A stretch of DNA of 64,000 bases from NCBI GenBank assembly GCA_910579425.1, contig CAJTVL010000014.1, positions 1 through 64,000 on the forward strand. Direction: 5' to 3'. Below, in pieces: positions 14,756-22,728 of this stretch. The stretch is from an uncultured Lachnospiraceae bacterium. GTDB taxonomy: Bacteria; Bacillota; Clostridia; Lachnospirales; Lachnospiraceae. The notes below the pieces were generated by a model. That model had not been told where the DNA came from. It saw only the letters and a program-made list of their open reading frames with translations, and ran no database searches. The translations under genes and the position numbers were made by a program. Position 1 is the stretch's first letter. The number at the start of each line of letters is the position of its first letter.

Positions 14756-15658
14756 ATGGAAAAGGCATACGAGCTGGAATTTTTTGGCGAAAAAAACGGA
14801 AGCCTGTTTGTGAACTGCTGCGGAATGTCGAGGACGGAACCCCTTCACAGCTTTGGACCGGCAATCAAGCCTCACTATGTGATTCATTTTGTGCTAAGCG
14901 GACAGGGAAGGTTTTCAATCGGTGGCAAGGAATATGCGCTGGAGCGGGGCTATGGGTTTTTGATACCGCCGGATGAACTGGTTTTTTATGAGGCGGATGG
15001 AGGGAACCCATGGACTTATATCTGGGTAGGCTTTAACGGAAGCATGGCGGAGGAATTGATTTCCGCCATGGGGCTGTCGCTGACCAACCCCGTGTTTGCC
15101 TCAGATAAGGAAAAGGAGCTTTCCAAAGCGGTAATGGACATGATGGAGCACAATACGGTGGGAATTGCCAATGAGCTCAGAAGGAACGGGCAGCTTCATC
15201 TTTTTTTGTCCCTGATCGCCCAGAGCGCCCACATTGAGGAAAAGGGTGAAACCGATAAGGCGGATCATTATGTGCGGCGGGCGGTGGAATTTATCCTGAG
15301 AAATTACTGTAACCCCATTAAAGTTACGGATGTGGCGGATTATGTCTGCATCAACAGAAGCTATCTGTATACTCTGTTCCGCAACTCCATGGGGATGTCT
15401 CCCCAGCAATTTCTGGCGACCTTCCGCATTAACCGGGCGGCAGAGCTTTTACAGCTCACCTCCCTTCCGGTGGAGAGTATCGCCCTTTCCTGCGGATATT
15501 CGGATCCGCTGGTGTTTACCAAATCATTTAAGCAGATGAAAAAAATGTCGCCTTCCTCCTACCGAAAGGAGATGCAGAAAGGGGAGACAAGAAAAAGCAG
15601 GGAATATTTAAAGCAGATTGAGGATTTTATTAATCAGGTAAATAAGATAAAGAGCTAA
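14756..15658 (+). CDS. AraC-family transcriptional regulator, probably of the gal genes
   Basis: 300 residues from ATG 14756, seven bases after AAGGAG. Residues ~10-150 form an AraC-type cupin ligand-binding domain (HYVIHFVLSGQGRFSI, YGFLIPPDELVFYEADG, WTYIWVGFNG). The C-terminus has two HTH motifs: VTDVADYVCINRSYLYTLF and LPVESIALSCGYSDPLVF, with the family ending MSPSSYRKE. Close homologues regulate sugar genes. galK starts 118 bases downstream on the same strand, and its promoter has a good -10 but a poor -35, as expected for an activator-dependent promoter. The inducer is inferred to be galactose or a galactoside. Confidence 0.85.
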   Translation: MEKAYELEFFGEKNGSLFVNCCGMSRTEPLHSFGPAIKPHYVIHFVLSGQGRFSIGGKEYALERGYGFLIPPDELVFYEADGGNPWTYIWVGFNGSMAEELISAMGLSLTNPVFASDKEKELSKAVMDMMEHNTVGIANELRRNGQLHLFLSLIAQSAHIEEKGETDKADHYVRRAVEFILRNYCNPIKVTDVADYVCINRSYLYTLFRNSMGMSPQQFLATFRINRAAELLQLTSLPVESIALSCGYSDPLVFTKSFKQMKKMSPSSYRKEMQKGETRKSREYLKQIEDFINQVNKIKS

Positions 15659-15662
15659 CATT

Positions 15663-15719
15663 TTGACAGCCTTTCTTAACAAAGCAGTATGGTCTGGAAC
15701 AAGCCTTTAATCCTATAAT
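15663..15719 (+). promoter_or_regulatory. Possible galK promoter region
   Basis: TATAAT at 15714-15719 has no matching -35 (GGTCTG 17 bases upstream), which fits an activator-dependent promoter. A consensus TTGACA at 15663-15668 has only AGTATG at -10 distance. Either could start galKT transcription. Confidence 0.4.
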
Positions 15720-15776
15720 GGAACTGATAAAAAGATACGTGAAATGCGCAAAGGAAGCGCAGAAATGAGGTAAAGG

Positions 15777-16940
15777 ATGAAAGAAACAATATTGAAGAAA
15801 TTTTGTGAAGTGTATGGGGATGCGGACGGAGTGAAGGTATTTTTTGCGCCGGGACGTGTGAATCTGATCGGAGAGCATACGGATTATAACGGCGGCCATG
15901 TGTTTCCCTGCGCGCTTACGATCGGAACTTACGGTGTGGCAAGGGTGAGAGAAGACAGAAAGCTTCGTTTTTACTCCATGAATTTTGACCATCTTGGAGT
16001 GATTGAGTCTGACCTTGACTCCCTCACACCCCAGAAGGAAGCAGGCTGGACCAACTATCCCAAGGGAGTGATGTGGGCTTTTGAAAAAAGAGGGTTCGTG
16101 ATCCCCTCAGGCATGGATATCCTCCTGAATGGAAATATCCCCAACGGTTCCGGGCTTTCTTCCTCCGCTTCCATAGAAGTACTTATGGGCTTTATCCTCA
16201 GAGAGTTTTTTGGGTTTGAGGTGAGTAATCAGGATCTGGCGCTGATCGGCCAGTATTCCGAAAATAATTTTAACGGGGTCAACTGCGGGATCATGGATCA
16301 GTTTGCCATTGCCATGGGCAAGAAGGAAAACGCCATCTTTTTGGATACGGCGGATCTGTCCTATACCTATGCTCCGGTGAAATTGGAGGGGGCAAAGATT
16401 GTGATCGCATGCAGCAACAAAAAGAGAGGGCTTGGGGACTCCAAATATAACGAGAGAAGAAGCGAGTGTGAAACGGCGCTTTCCGAGCTGCAGAAGGTAG
16501 TGGATATCAGGAGCCTTGGGGATTTGACGGAGGAAAAGTTTGAAGAGTATAAGTCTGCCATCAAGGATCCGGTACGGGTTCGCAGGGCAAAGCACGCGGT
16601 TTATGAAAACCAGCGCACCATCAAGGCGGTGGAAGCGCTTAAGGCCAATGATATTGCCGGGTTTGGTCAGATGATGAATGCCTCCCACGTATCTTTGCGA
16701 GACGACTATGAGGTGACGGGCGTTGAGCTGGATACCTTGGTAGAGGAGGCCTGGAAGGTAGAAGGCGTGATCGGGTCCCGTATGACCGGCGCAGGCTTTG
16801 GCGGCTGTACGGTGAGCCTGGTAGAGGATGGGGCCATCGACACCTTTATCAAACAGGTGGGAGAAGCTTATCTTGAAAAGATCGGCTACAGTGCAGATTT
16901 TTATGTGGTGGAAGTAGGAGACGGACCCTGCACTTTATAA
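15777..16940 (+). CDS. galK: Galactokinase
   Basis: 387 residues, the normal length. Phosphorylates alpha-D-galactose at C1 with ATP, the first committed step of the Leloir pathway. The galactokinase signature GRVNLIGEHTDYNGG is near residues 26-40, the GHMP ATP-binding motif is GSGLSSSAS near 125, and the C-terminal glycine motif is MTGAGFGGCTVSL near 335-350. Start supported by GAGGTAAAGG before the ATG. galT follows after 111 bases that contain a strong hairpin, so the two genes are very likely one transcript under the upstream AraC-type regulator. No galE is present in this window. Confidence 0.96.
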   Translation: MKETILKKFCEVYGDADGVKVFFAPGRVNLIGEHTDYNGGHVFPCALTIGTYGVARVREDRKLRFYSMNFDHLGVIESDLDSLTPQKEAGWTNYPKGVMWAFEKRGFVIPSGMDILLNGNIPNGSGLSSSASIEVLMGFILREFFGFEVSNQDLALIGQYSENNFNGVNCGIMDQFAIAMGKKENAIFLDTADLSYTYAPVKLEGAKIVIACSNKKRGLGDSKYNERRSECETALSELQKVVDIRSLGDLTEEKFEEYKSAIKDPVRVRRAKHAVYENQRTIKAVEALKANDIAGFGQMMNASHVSLRDDYEVTGVELDTLVEEAWKVEGVIGSRMTGAGFGGCTVSLVEDGAIDTFIKQVGEAYLEKIGYSADFYVVEVGDGPCTL

Positions 16941-16965
16941 ACTGAACATGGATGGTTGTACCTAT

Positions 16966-16995
16966 AGTGAACGGCGAAAGGATTTGCCGTTCACT
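16966..16995 (+). repeat. Perfect 10-bp inverted repeat between galK and galT
   Basis: AGTGAACGGC (16966-16975) pairs with GCCGTTCACT (16986-16995), loop of 10. There is no T-run, so it is more likely an mRNA-stability or processing hairpin that sets the galK:galT ratio than a full terminator. Confidence 0.6.
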
Positions 16996-17051
16996 GTGCA
17001 TTCGGTCTGGGGAGAAAGTCCGCGGACCCGGGAAAGGCGAGGATGTGAATC

Positions 17052-18572
17052 ATGATACAGACAGATATTAGAAAATTGGCACAGTACGGCGTTAAGACAG
17101 GACTTGTACCGGAGGAAGACAGGATTTATACCATCAACCGCCTGCTGGAGCTTTTTGAACTGGATGAACTTGAAGAGATCAGCGGAGAGCAGGCGGCGGA
17201 AATTGCGGAAACAGAGACGGAGGAGCTGGAGCAGATTCTCGGAAGGCTTCTGGACTACGCCTACGAGAAAGGGATTCTGAAGGAAAACGGAGTGGTGTAC
17301 AGGGATCTTTTTGATACCAGAATCATGAGCCTTTTGATGCCTCGGCCCAGCGAGGTGATCAGAACCTTTCAGGAGCATTATGCTCAGAATCCGGGAGAAG
17401 CTACCGACTATTACTATAAGCTGAGCTGCGATTCTGATTATATCAGACGTTACCGCATCAAGAAGGACATGAAGTGGGTTACCTCCACAGAATATGGGGA
17501 TCTGGATATTACGATCAATCTTTCCAAGCCCGAAAAGGATCCCAAAGCCATTGCCGCCGCAAGGACAGCAAAGCAGTCAGGTTATCCCAAGTGCCTTCTC
17601 TGTAAGGAAAATGAAGGGTATGCGGGAAGGGTGAATCATCCGGCCAGGCAGAACCACAGGATTATTCCGGTAACGATTCAGGGAGACACCTGGGGCTTTC
17701 AGTATTCCCCTTATGTTTATTACAATGAGCATTGTATTGTTTTTAACGGTCAGCATATCCCTATGAAGATCGACAGAGGGGCATTTTGCAAGCTGTTTGA
17801 TTTCGTGAAGCAGTTCCCTCATTATTTTGTGGGTTCCAACGCAGATCTTCCCATTGTAGGGGGCTCAATTTTGAGCCATGACCATTTCCAGGGCGGTCAT
17901 TATGAGTTTGCCATGGCCAAGGCTCCGATCGAGAGAAGCGTTGCGGTGAAAGGCTTTGAGGATGTGGAGGCCGGAATCGTGAAATGGCCCATGTCTGTGA
18001 TCCGTCTGAAAGCCAGGGATACGGAGCGTATCATAGAGTTGGCGGATAAGATACTGCGTCACTGGAGAGGATATACGGATGAGGAGGCATTTATCTTTGC
18101 CGAGACAGAGGGCGAGCCTCATAATACCATCACTCCGATAGCCCGCAAGAGAGGTGAGTATTTTGAGCTGGATCTGGTGCTGAGAAATAACATTACCACC
18201 GATGAGCATCCGCTGGGAGTTTATCACCCTCACGCAAACCTGCATCATATCAAGAAGGAAAACATTGGTCTGATTGAGGTGATGGGCCTTGCCGTGCTTC
18301 CCGCCCGCTTGAAGAGTGAGATGGAAGAGCTCAAAAAGGCAATCCTGGAGGGGAAAAACCTGCGGGAGGATGAGTCCCTTGAAAAGCATGCTGACTGGGT
18401 GGATGAATTTAAGGGAAATTATGAAACCATCGACGCCTCCAATATAGATGATATTATCCGCAGAGAAATCGGAATTGTTTTTATGCAGGTGCTTACGGAC
18501 GCCGGGGTTTACAAAAGAACACCGCAGGGGCAGCAGGCATTTGACAGGTTCATCGCGAGCCTGAACGTATAG
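17052..18572 (+). CDS. galT: UDP-glucose-hexose-1-phosphate uridylyltransferase (Firmicutes type)
   Basis: 506 residues, the long GalT class of Firmicutes (about 490-510 residues, against ~350 in E. coli). It exchanges UMP between UDP-glucose and galactose-1-phosphate. Visible features are the N-terminal helical region, LPIVGGSILSHDHFQGG near residues 270-290 with a catalytic-type His-x-His, and EGEPHNTITPIARK near 350. The ATG follows AGGCGAGGATG. It works directly after GalK to feed glucose-1-phosphate into glycolysis. The next gene starts 19 bases downstream. Confidence 0.95.
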   Translation: MIQTDIRKLAQYGVKTGLVPEEDRIYTINRLLELFELDELEEISGEQAAEIAETETEELEQILGRLLDYAYEKGILKENGVVYRDLFDTRIMSLLMPRPSEVIRTFQEHYAQNPGEATDYYYKLSCDSDYIRRYRIKKDMKWVTSTEYGDLDITINLSKPEKDPKAIAAARTAKQSGYPKCLLCKENEGYAGRVNHPARQNHRIIPVTIQGDTWGFQYSPYVYYNEHCIVFNGQHIPMKIDRGAFCKLFDFVKQFPHYFVGSNADLPIVGGSILSHDHFQGGHYEFAMAKAPIERSVAVKGFEDVEAGIVKWPMSVIRLKARDTERIIELADKILRHWRGYTDEEAFIFAETEGEPHNTITPIARKRGEYFELDLVLRNNITTDEHPLGVYHPHANLHHIKKENIGLIEVMGLAVLPARLKSEMEELKKAILEGKNLREDESLEKHADWVDEFKGNYETIDASNIDDIIRREIGIVFMQVLTDAGVYKRTPQGQQAFDRFIASLNV

Positions 18573-18591
18573 CTTACGATTAAGAGGTTTT

Positions 18592-20388
18592 ATGCAGTTT
18601 TTATTGACAGCGGTGAACGCAAAGTATATTCATTCCAACCCGGCGATTTACAGTCTGAGAGCCTATGCAGGGGAAGAGTTACAGCCCTTTGTGAGCCTGG
18701 GGGAATACACCATCAACCAAAGGATGGAAGAAATTTTAGCGGATTTATATCAAAGACATCCAGACGTGATAGGCTTTTCCTGTTACGTCTGGAACATTAG
18801 CCTGATTAAGGAGCTGCTTGGGGAACTTCCCAAGGTGCTGCCGGATACAGAACTGTGGCTGGGCGGCCCGGAGGTTTCCTATGATGCTCCTGGGCTTCTT
18901 GAAGAGTTCCCGATGCTGAAAGGGATCATGGTCGGCGAGGGAGAGGAGACCTTTAAGGAACTCCTTACTTATTATGTGGACAGGGAGAATGGAGATCAGG
19001 AGAGAGGCGTTGACTCCCCGGAATTGGAGAAGATACCGGGGCTGGTTCTTGGAAGCGGTGTTACGGCCCCAAGAGAGCTTACGGATATGGACCGCCTTCC
19101 CTTTCTTTACCCTTCCGAAAAATCTCTACAGGAATTTGCAAACAGGATCATTTACTATGAGACGAGCAGGGGCTGCCCTTTCAGGTGCGGCTACTGCCTT
19201 TCTTCTATTGATAAAAAGGTCAGGTTCCGCGATCTGAAAACGGTGAAAAGAGAACTTCAATTTTTTCTGGATCAGAAAGTTTCTCAGGTCAAACTGATTG
19301 ACAGGACATTTAACTGCAGCCACCGCCGGGCGATAGAGATTTGGAGTTATCTTAAGGAACATGATAACGGGGTTACGAATTTTCATTTTGAGATTGCCGC
19401 CGATATTTTAAATCAGGAGGAGCTTACACTTCTTAAGGGAGTGCGTCCCGGGCTGATGCAGTTTGAAATCGGGGTGCAGACCACCAACGGGGCAGTCCTT
19501 AAGGAAATCGGCCGTGATTTAAACGGGGCGGAGGAGGAGCAGGGCTCCATCGCCCGAATTGAAAGGGCGGTCTGTGCCCTGCGCAGCGGCAGAAACATTC
19601 ATATTCATTTAGATTTGATAGCAGGCCTTCCGCTGGAGGATTATCATAGCTTTCAGCGCTCCTTTAACCGGGTATATGCCATGGGTCCTGAACAGCTTCA
19701 ACTGGGATTTTTAAAAGTACTGAAAGGAACTCCTGTTTGGGAGAAAGCGCAGAACTACGGGATTGTCTGCCAGGACAAACCGCCTTACGAAGTACTCTAT
19801 ACCGGATGGATTTCCTATGAGGAGATTTTGAAGCTGAAACAGGTGGAGGAGATGGTGGAGCTCTACTATAACTCCGGCCAGTTTACCCATACCCTGCGCG
19901 CGCTGGAGGGGGAGTTTTCCTCTCCCTTTGGGCTTTTTGAGGCATTGGCGGCTTTTTATGAGGGGAAAGGATATTTTATCCGGACTCCGGCGAGAAGCCG
20001 CAGATACCAGGTGCTTTTAGAGTTCGCCATGGAGACGGCGCGGGAGCGGGAGGAGCTTTGGAGGGAGCTTTTGACCTTTGATTTTTATCTGAGGGAAAAA
20101 GCAAAGAGCCGTCCTTGCTTTGGAAAGGATCTGTCTCCGTACAGAGAAGCGATATGGGAAATTTACCAAAAGGAAGAAAGGGAGCCGGAGCTGCTTAAGG
20201 CTTACAGCCATTACCACGCAAGGCAGACCATGAACATGACCCATATGGAGGTTTTCTTTTATCCTATATGGGAAGAGGAAAAAGAAGCCTGTCGTCGGCG
20301 CAGGCAGGAGCCTGCTTTCGTGCTTTTTGATTACGGAAAAAGGGACGCGCTTACCGGGAACGCGGCGGCGTGGGTGGTCGGAGGATAA
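18592..20388 (+). CDS. B12-binding radical SAM protein (DUF4080 family)
   Basis: 598 residues. The N-terminal ~150 residues form a cobalamin-binding-like Rossmann domain (FLLTAVNAKYIHSNPAIYSL, GFSCYVWNI, LWLGGPEVSYD, MVGEGEETF). The radical SAM cluster motif is C195-PFR-C199-GY-C202. The TIM-barrel core continues to about 430 with LHLDLIAGLP-like segments, and the C-terminal DUF4080 domain follows. The reaction is unknown; methylthiotransferase- or methyltransferase-like chemistry is typical for the superfamily. It begins 19 bases after galT, but a functional link to galactose use is not indicated. Confidence 0.88.
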   Translation: MQFLLTAVNAKYIHSNPAIYSLRAYAGEELQPFVSLGEYTINQRMEEILADLYQRHPDVIGFSCYVWNISLIKELLGELPKVLPDTELWLGGPEVSYDAPGLLEEFPMLKGIMVGEGEETFKELLTYYVDRENGDQERGVDSPELEKIPGLVLGSGVTAPRELTDMDRLPFLYPSEKSLQEFANRIIYYETSRGCPFRCGYCLSSIDKKVRFRDLKTVKRELQFFLDQKVSQVKLIDRTFNCSHRRAIEIWSYLKEHDNGVTNFHFEIAADILNQEELTLLKGVRPGLMQFEIGVQTTNGAVLKEIGRDLNGAEEEQGSIARIERAVCALRSGRNIHIHLDLIAGLPLEDYHSFQRSFNRVYAMGPEQLQLGFLKVLKGTPVWEKAQNYGIVCQDKPPYEVLYTGWISYEEILKLKQVEEMVELYYNSGQFTHTLRALEGEFSSPFGLFEALAAFYEGKGYFIRTPARSRRYQVLLEFAMETAREREELWRELLTFDFYLREKAKSRPCFGKDLSPYREAIWEIYQKEEREPELLKAYSHYHARQTMNMTHMEVFFYPIWEEEKEACRRRRQEPAFVLFDYGKRDALTGNAAAWVVGG

Positions 20389-20464
20389 GGAACTGGTGGC
20401 AATGGGGCAGATTAAGCTGTACAGCAGCCACTAAAAACCGAGGGTATATAAGGATGGAATAAGG

Positions 20465-20761
20465 ATGAATAGCGATACCGGTATTCGGGAGGCAGTGCTT
20501 ACAGAGATACGCGATCTGGCGGAGAAATATGGGCTTGAACGCGTGGTGCTCTTCGGTTCAAGGGCAAGAGGCGATTATAAGAAAACCAGCGACATTGACC
20601 TGGCGGTCACGGGCGGGAATATTACGCTTTTTACCTTGGACGTGGAAGAGGAAACCTCCACGCTGCTTTCCTTTGATGTGGTCAACCTGGATGGGAGTGT
20701 GCAGGAAGAACTGCGCAAATCTATAGAACAGGAAGGAAGACTTCTTTATGAAAAAATATGA
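20465..20761 (+). CDS. MNT-type nucleotidyltransferase (HI0073-like)
   Basis: 98 residues, a minimal nucleotidyltransferase with FGSRARGDYKKTSDIDLAV, that is G31-S32 followed by D43 and D45 of the GSx10DxD signature. It forms a pair with the next gene, which overlaps it by 14 bases. In HI0073/HI0074-type and MntA-HepT-type systems the two proteins form a complex in which the nucleotidyltransferase modifies or restrains the HEPN partner. This is the second such pair in the window and is more HI0073-like than the one at 8705. Confidence 0.88.
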   Translation: MNSDTGIREAVLTEIRDLAEKYGLERVVLFGSRARGDYKKTSDIDLAVTGGNITLFTLDVEEETSTLLSFDVVNLDGSVQEELRKSIEQEGRLLYEKI

Positions 20762-21137
20762 AAATTTCTGTGCGGCGCTTACCAATCTGCGGGCTGTATT
20801 TGATTATGAGGAACCTTATAATAATGTTGTTTTGACAGGGATGGTAGCGTTATATGAAATCTGTTTTGAACAGTCGTGGAAAGCGGTTAAGGAAATTTTG
20901 GAAAACAATGGCGTGGCCGCAGGACAGAGCGGATCGCCACGGCAAATACTGAAAGCAGCGTATCAGACAGGGATGATAAAGGATGAACAGCTATGGCTGA
21001 GTGCGCTGGTGGCCAGAAACAATGTGTCCCATGCCTATAATCAGGCGATTGCATTGGAAATTGTGCGGCAGACGAGGGAAACCTATTATCAGATGTTCCA
21101 GTCGCTGAAAAGCGAGATCGACCAAAACTGGCTATGA
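20748..21137 (+). CDS. HEPN-like nucleotidyltransferase substrate-binding protein (HI0074 family)
   Basis: 129 residues, all helical. The N-terminus MKKYENFCAALTNLRAVF, the central QSWKAVKEIL and the family motif ARNNVSHAYN are visible. Within that motif R90 and H95 give the Rx4H pattern of HEPN RNases. The start lies inside the upstream MNT gene, giving coupled translation. It may be a toxin neutralised by the nucleotidyltransferase. It is followed by spmB after 63 bases. Confidence 0.85.
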   Translation: MKKYENFCAALTNLRAVFDYEEPYNNVVLTGMVALYEICFEQSWKAVKEILENNGVAAGQSGSPRQILKAAYQTGMIKDEQLWLSALVARNNVSHAYNQAIALEIVRQTRETYYQMFQSLKSEIDQNWL

Positions 21138-21200
21138 CGAATATGGAGAAAGGATAGGCCATATATTGTAACAGACATTAAAAAATGCAGGTTACAGTTT

Positions 21201-21737
21201 ATGGCTTCTGCTTTATCCAACATTTCCAATATTATCATACCTGTCCTCATATTCTATATCGTTGCCTACGGCGTGGTGAATAAGTCAAATGTGTATGAGG
21301 ATTTTGTAAAAGGGGCCAAGGAAGGGCTTAAGACCGTGGTGGGCATTATGCCTACCCTGGTGGCGCTCATGACTGCGGTTGGAATCTTGCGGGCTTCGGG
21401 ATTTCTGACATTTCTGGGGGATCTGGTTCGCCCCGTCACGGAGAAGATGGGATTCCCGGCAGAACTGGTTCCCCTTACCTTTATCAAAACGTTTTCCTCC
21501 TCAGCCGCAACGTCCCTTGTGCTGGATATTTTTAAGAATTATGGCACAGACTCCCTGACCGGTCTGATCACATCCATTATGATGAGCTGTACGGAGACGA
21601 TTTTTTATACCATGAGCGTGTATTTCCTGGCGGCAAAGGTGACGAAGACAAGGTATACCCTGAAAGGCGCACTTTTGTCCACGCTGGCCGGGATTGTGGC
21701 AAGCGTGGTGCTGGCGGGGATGATGACGGGGGGATGA
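21201..21737 (+). CDS. spmB: Spore maturation protein B
   Basis: 178 residues, an integral membrane protein with about five hydrophobic segments and a nucleoside-recognition (Gate) fold. Conserved stretches are GAKEGLKTVVGIMPTLVALM, FLGDLVRPVTEKMGFPAELVPL and FSSSAATSLVLDIF. SpmA and SpmB are needed for normal dehydration of the spore core, so the organism is inferred to be spore-forming or recently so. spmA normally lies next to or is fused with spmB, but here the upstream neighbours are the MNT-HEPN pair. The ribosome binding site is weak. Confidence 0.88.
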   Translation: MASALSNISNIIIPVLIFYIVAYGVVNKSNVYEDFVKGAKEGLKTVVGIMPTLVALMTAVGILRASGFLTFLGDLVRPVTEKMGFPAELVPLTFIKTFSSSAATSLVLDIFKNYGTDSLTGLITSIMMSCTETIFYTMSVYFLAAKVTKTRYTLKGALLSTLAGIVASVVLAGMMTGG

Positions 21738-21762
21738 AATGCTGCCAATGATGGCAAGTTTG

Positions 21763-22383
21763 TTAAAGACTCTGTTCTTGGGGGAGGGCGGTTCTATGGC
21801 TCTTAATCAGCAGCCGGATAGCATCAAAAAGATAAGGCTTAAAGCTTTCAATGTCCGTAGGTTCATGATACAGGATAGAGCTGTAGCAGGTGGAGCTCAC
21901 AAGCTCCACGATCATGAACAGAAGAATTTCCGGATCTTTAAAGGCTTTGGGAGAGCTTTCAAGGATTTTATAAATATTATAAAAATCCACATCAGAATCA
22001 TCGCTGGAGGAGATCAGTTCATTTTTGAAAATCCCCCAGCTTAAATTTTTGGAGATAAAGTTAAGAAGCGATTTATCGGCACTGAATTGCCCGATAATGT
22101 TATCCACAAGAAAAATGATCCTGTCCTCTAACTCTGTCAGGTCTGTCTGGGAGAGGGCGGCATCCGCAATAGAAAAAATGTGGCTTGCCTTGTGGGCGAT
22201 CAGTTTATTGCGAATGTCATATTTATCCTTAAAATAAAGATAAAAGGTTCCTTTCGCCACACCGGCCGCGTCTACAATATTATTGATGGTCGTCTTATTG
22301 ATCCCCTGAGTGGTGAACAGTTCAAATGCAGTATTCAGAAGCGCATCCCGCTTCTGTTTTTTGTTTTGGTCGATTTTTTTCAT
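21763..22383 (-). CDS. TetR/AcrR-family regulator of the MMPL operon
   Basis: 206 residues. The N-terminal HTH is typical (ALLNTAFELFTTQGINKTTINNIVDAAGVAKGTFYLYFKDK, read in two parts, residues ~14-55). The C-terminal helical ligand-binding domain is divergent, as usual. TAGGAG precedes the start. The gene is divergent from the MMPL transporter gene, and the 345-base gap carries palindromes that fit TetR operators, so it most likely represses the transporter operon until an unknown ligand binds. Confidence 0.88.
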   Translation of the reverse strand: MKKIDQNKKQKRDALLNTAFELFTTQGINKTTINNIVDAAGVAKGTFYLYFKDKYDIRNKLIAHKASHIFSIADAALSQTDLTELEDRIIFLVDNIIGQFSADKSLLNFISKNLSWGIFKNELISSSDDSDVDFYNIYKILESSPKAFKDPEILLFMIVELVSSTCYSSILYHEPTDIESFKPYLFDAIRLLIKSHRTALPQEQSL

Positions 22384-22450
22384 ATGGCGGCTCCTATCTG
22401 CATGCTCTGTTATGCATACAAATCAGGGTTTCGTATGGTACAAAACCTGT

Positions 22451-22481
22451 AGTAAACAGCAACATAATTTTGTTGTTTACT
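22451..22481. promoter_or_regulatory. 12-bp near-perfect inverted repeat, possible operator
   Basis: AGTAAACAGCAA (22451-22462) and TTGTTGTTTACT (22470-22481), one mismatch, 7-base spacer. It lies about 70 bases upstream of the tetR start and could be an autoregulatory site. Confidence 0.5.
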
Positions 22482-22648
22482 ATAGATTATAGAGAGAAAC
22501 GGCAAAAAGTCAAATTTGAAGTGGAGCGGTGAGAAATGCCGTGTTACCTGCTGGGAAAGCACAGCGAAATCACAGTACCTGCGTGCTTTTGAGCCGGGAA
22601 CGAATTTCCTGTTTATTTTCCTTTAATATTTATTTAATAATTCCATAA

Positions 22649-22706
22649 TTGACCAATGGTCATTCTTGTGCAATAATGCACTTTATAAGAAATGACTGTT
22701 GGTCAT
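22649..22706 (+). promoter_or_regulatory. MMPL promoter with two TetR-type operator palindromes
   Basis: TTGACC (22649-22654), 17 bases, AATAAT (22672-22677). The palindrome TGACC-AAT-GGTCA (22650-22662) overlaps the -35 box. A second, ATGAC-TGTTG-GTCAT (22692-22706), lies downstream of the -10. Both share TGGTCAT. This layout suits direct repression by the divergent TetR protein. Confidence 0.68.
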
Positions 22707-22728
22707 AAATAAAAAAGGAGTGTGAGTT

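Larger units (their letters stand above)
22384..22728. other. Divergent control region between tetR and the MMPL gene
   Basis: 345 bases without a gene. It holds an interrupted palindrome near the tetR side (22451-22481) and a promoter with two operator-like palindromes near the MMPL side (22649-22706). The middle is AT-rich with no further structure seen. Confidence 0.6.
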
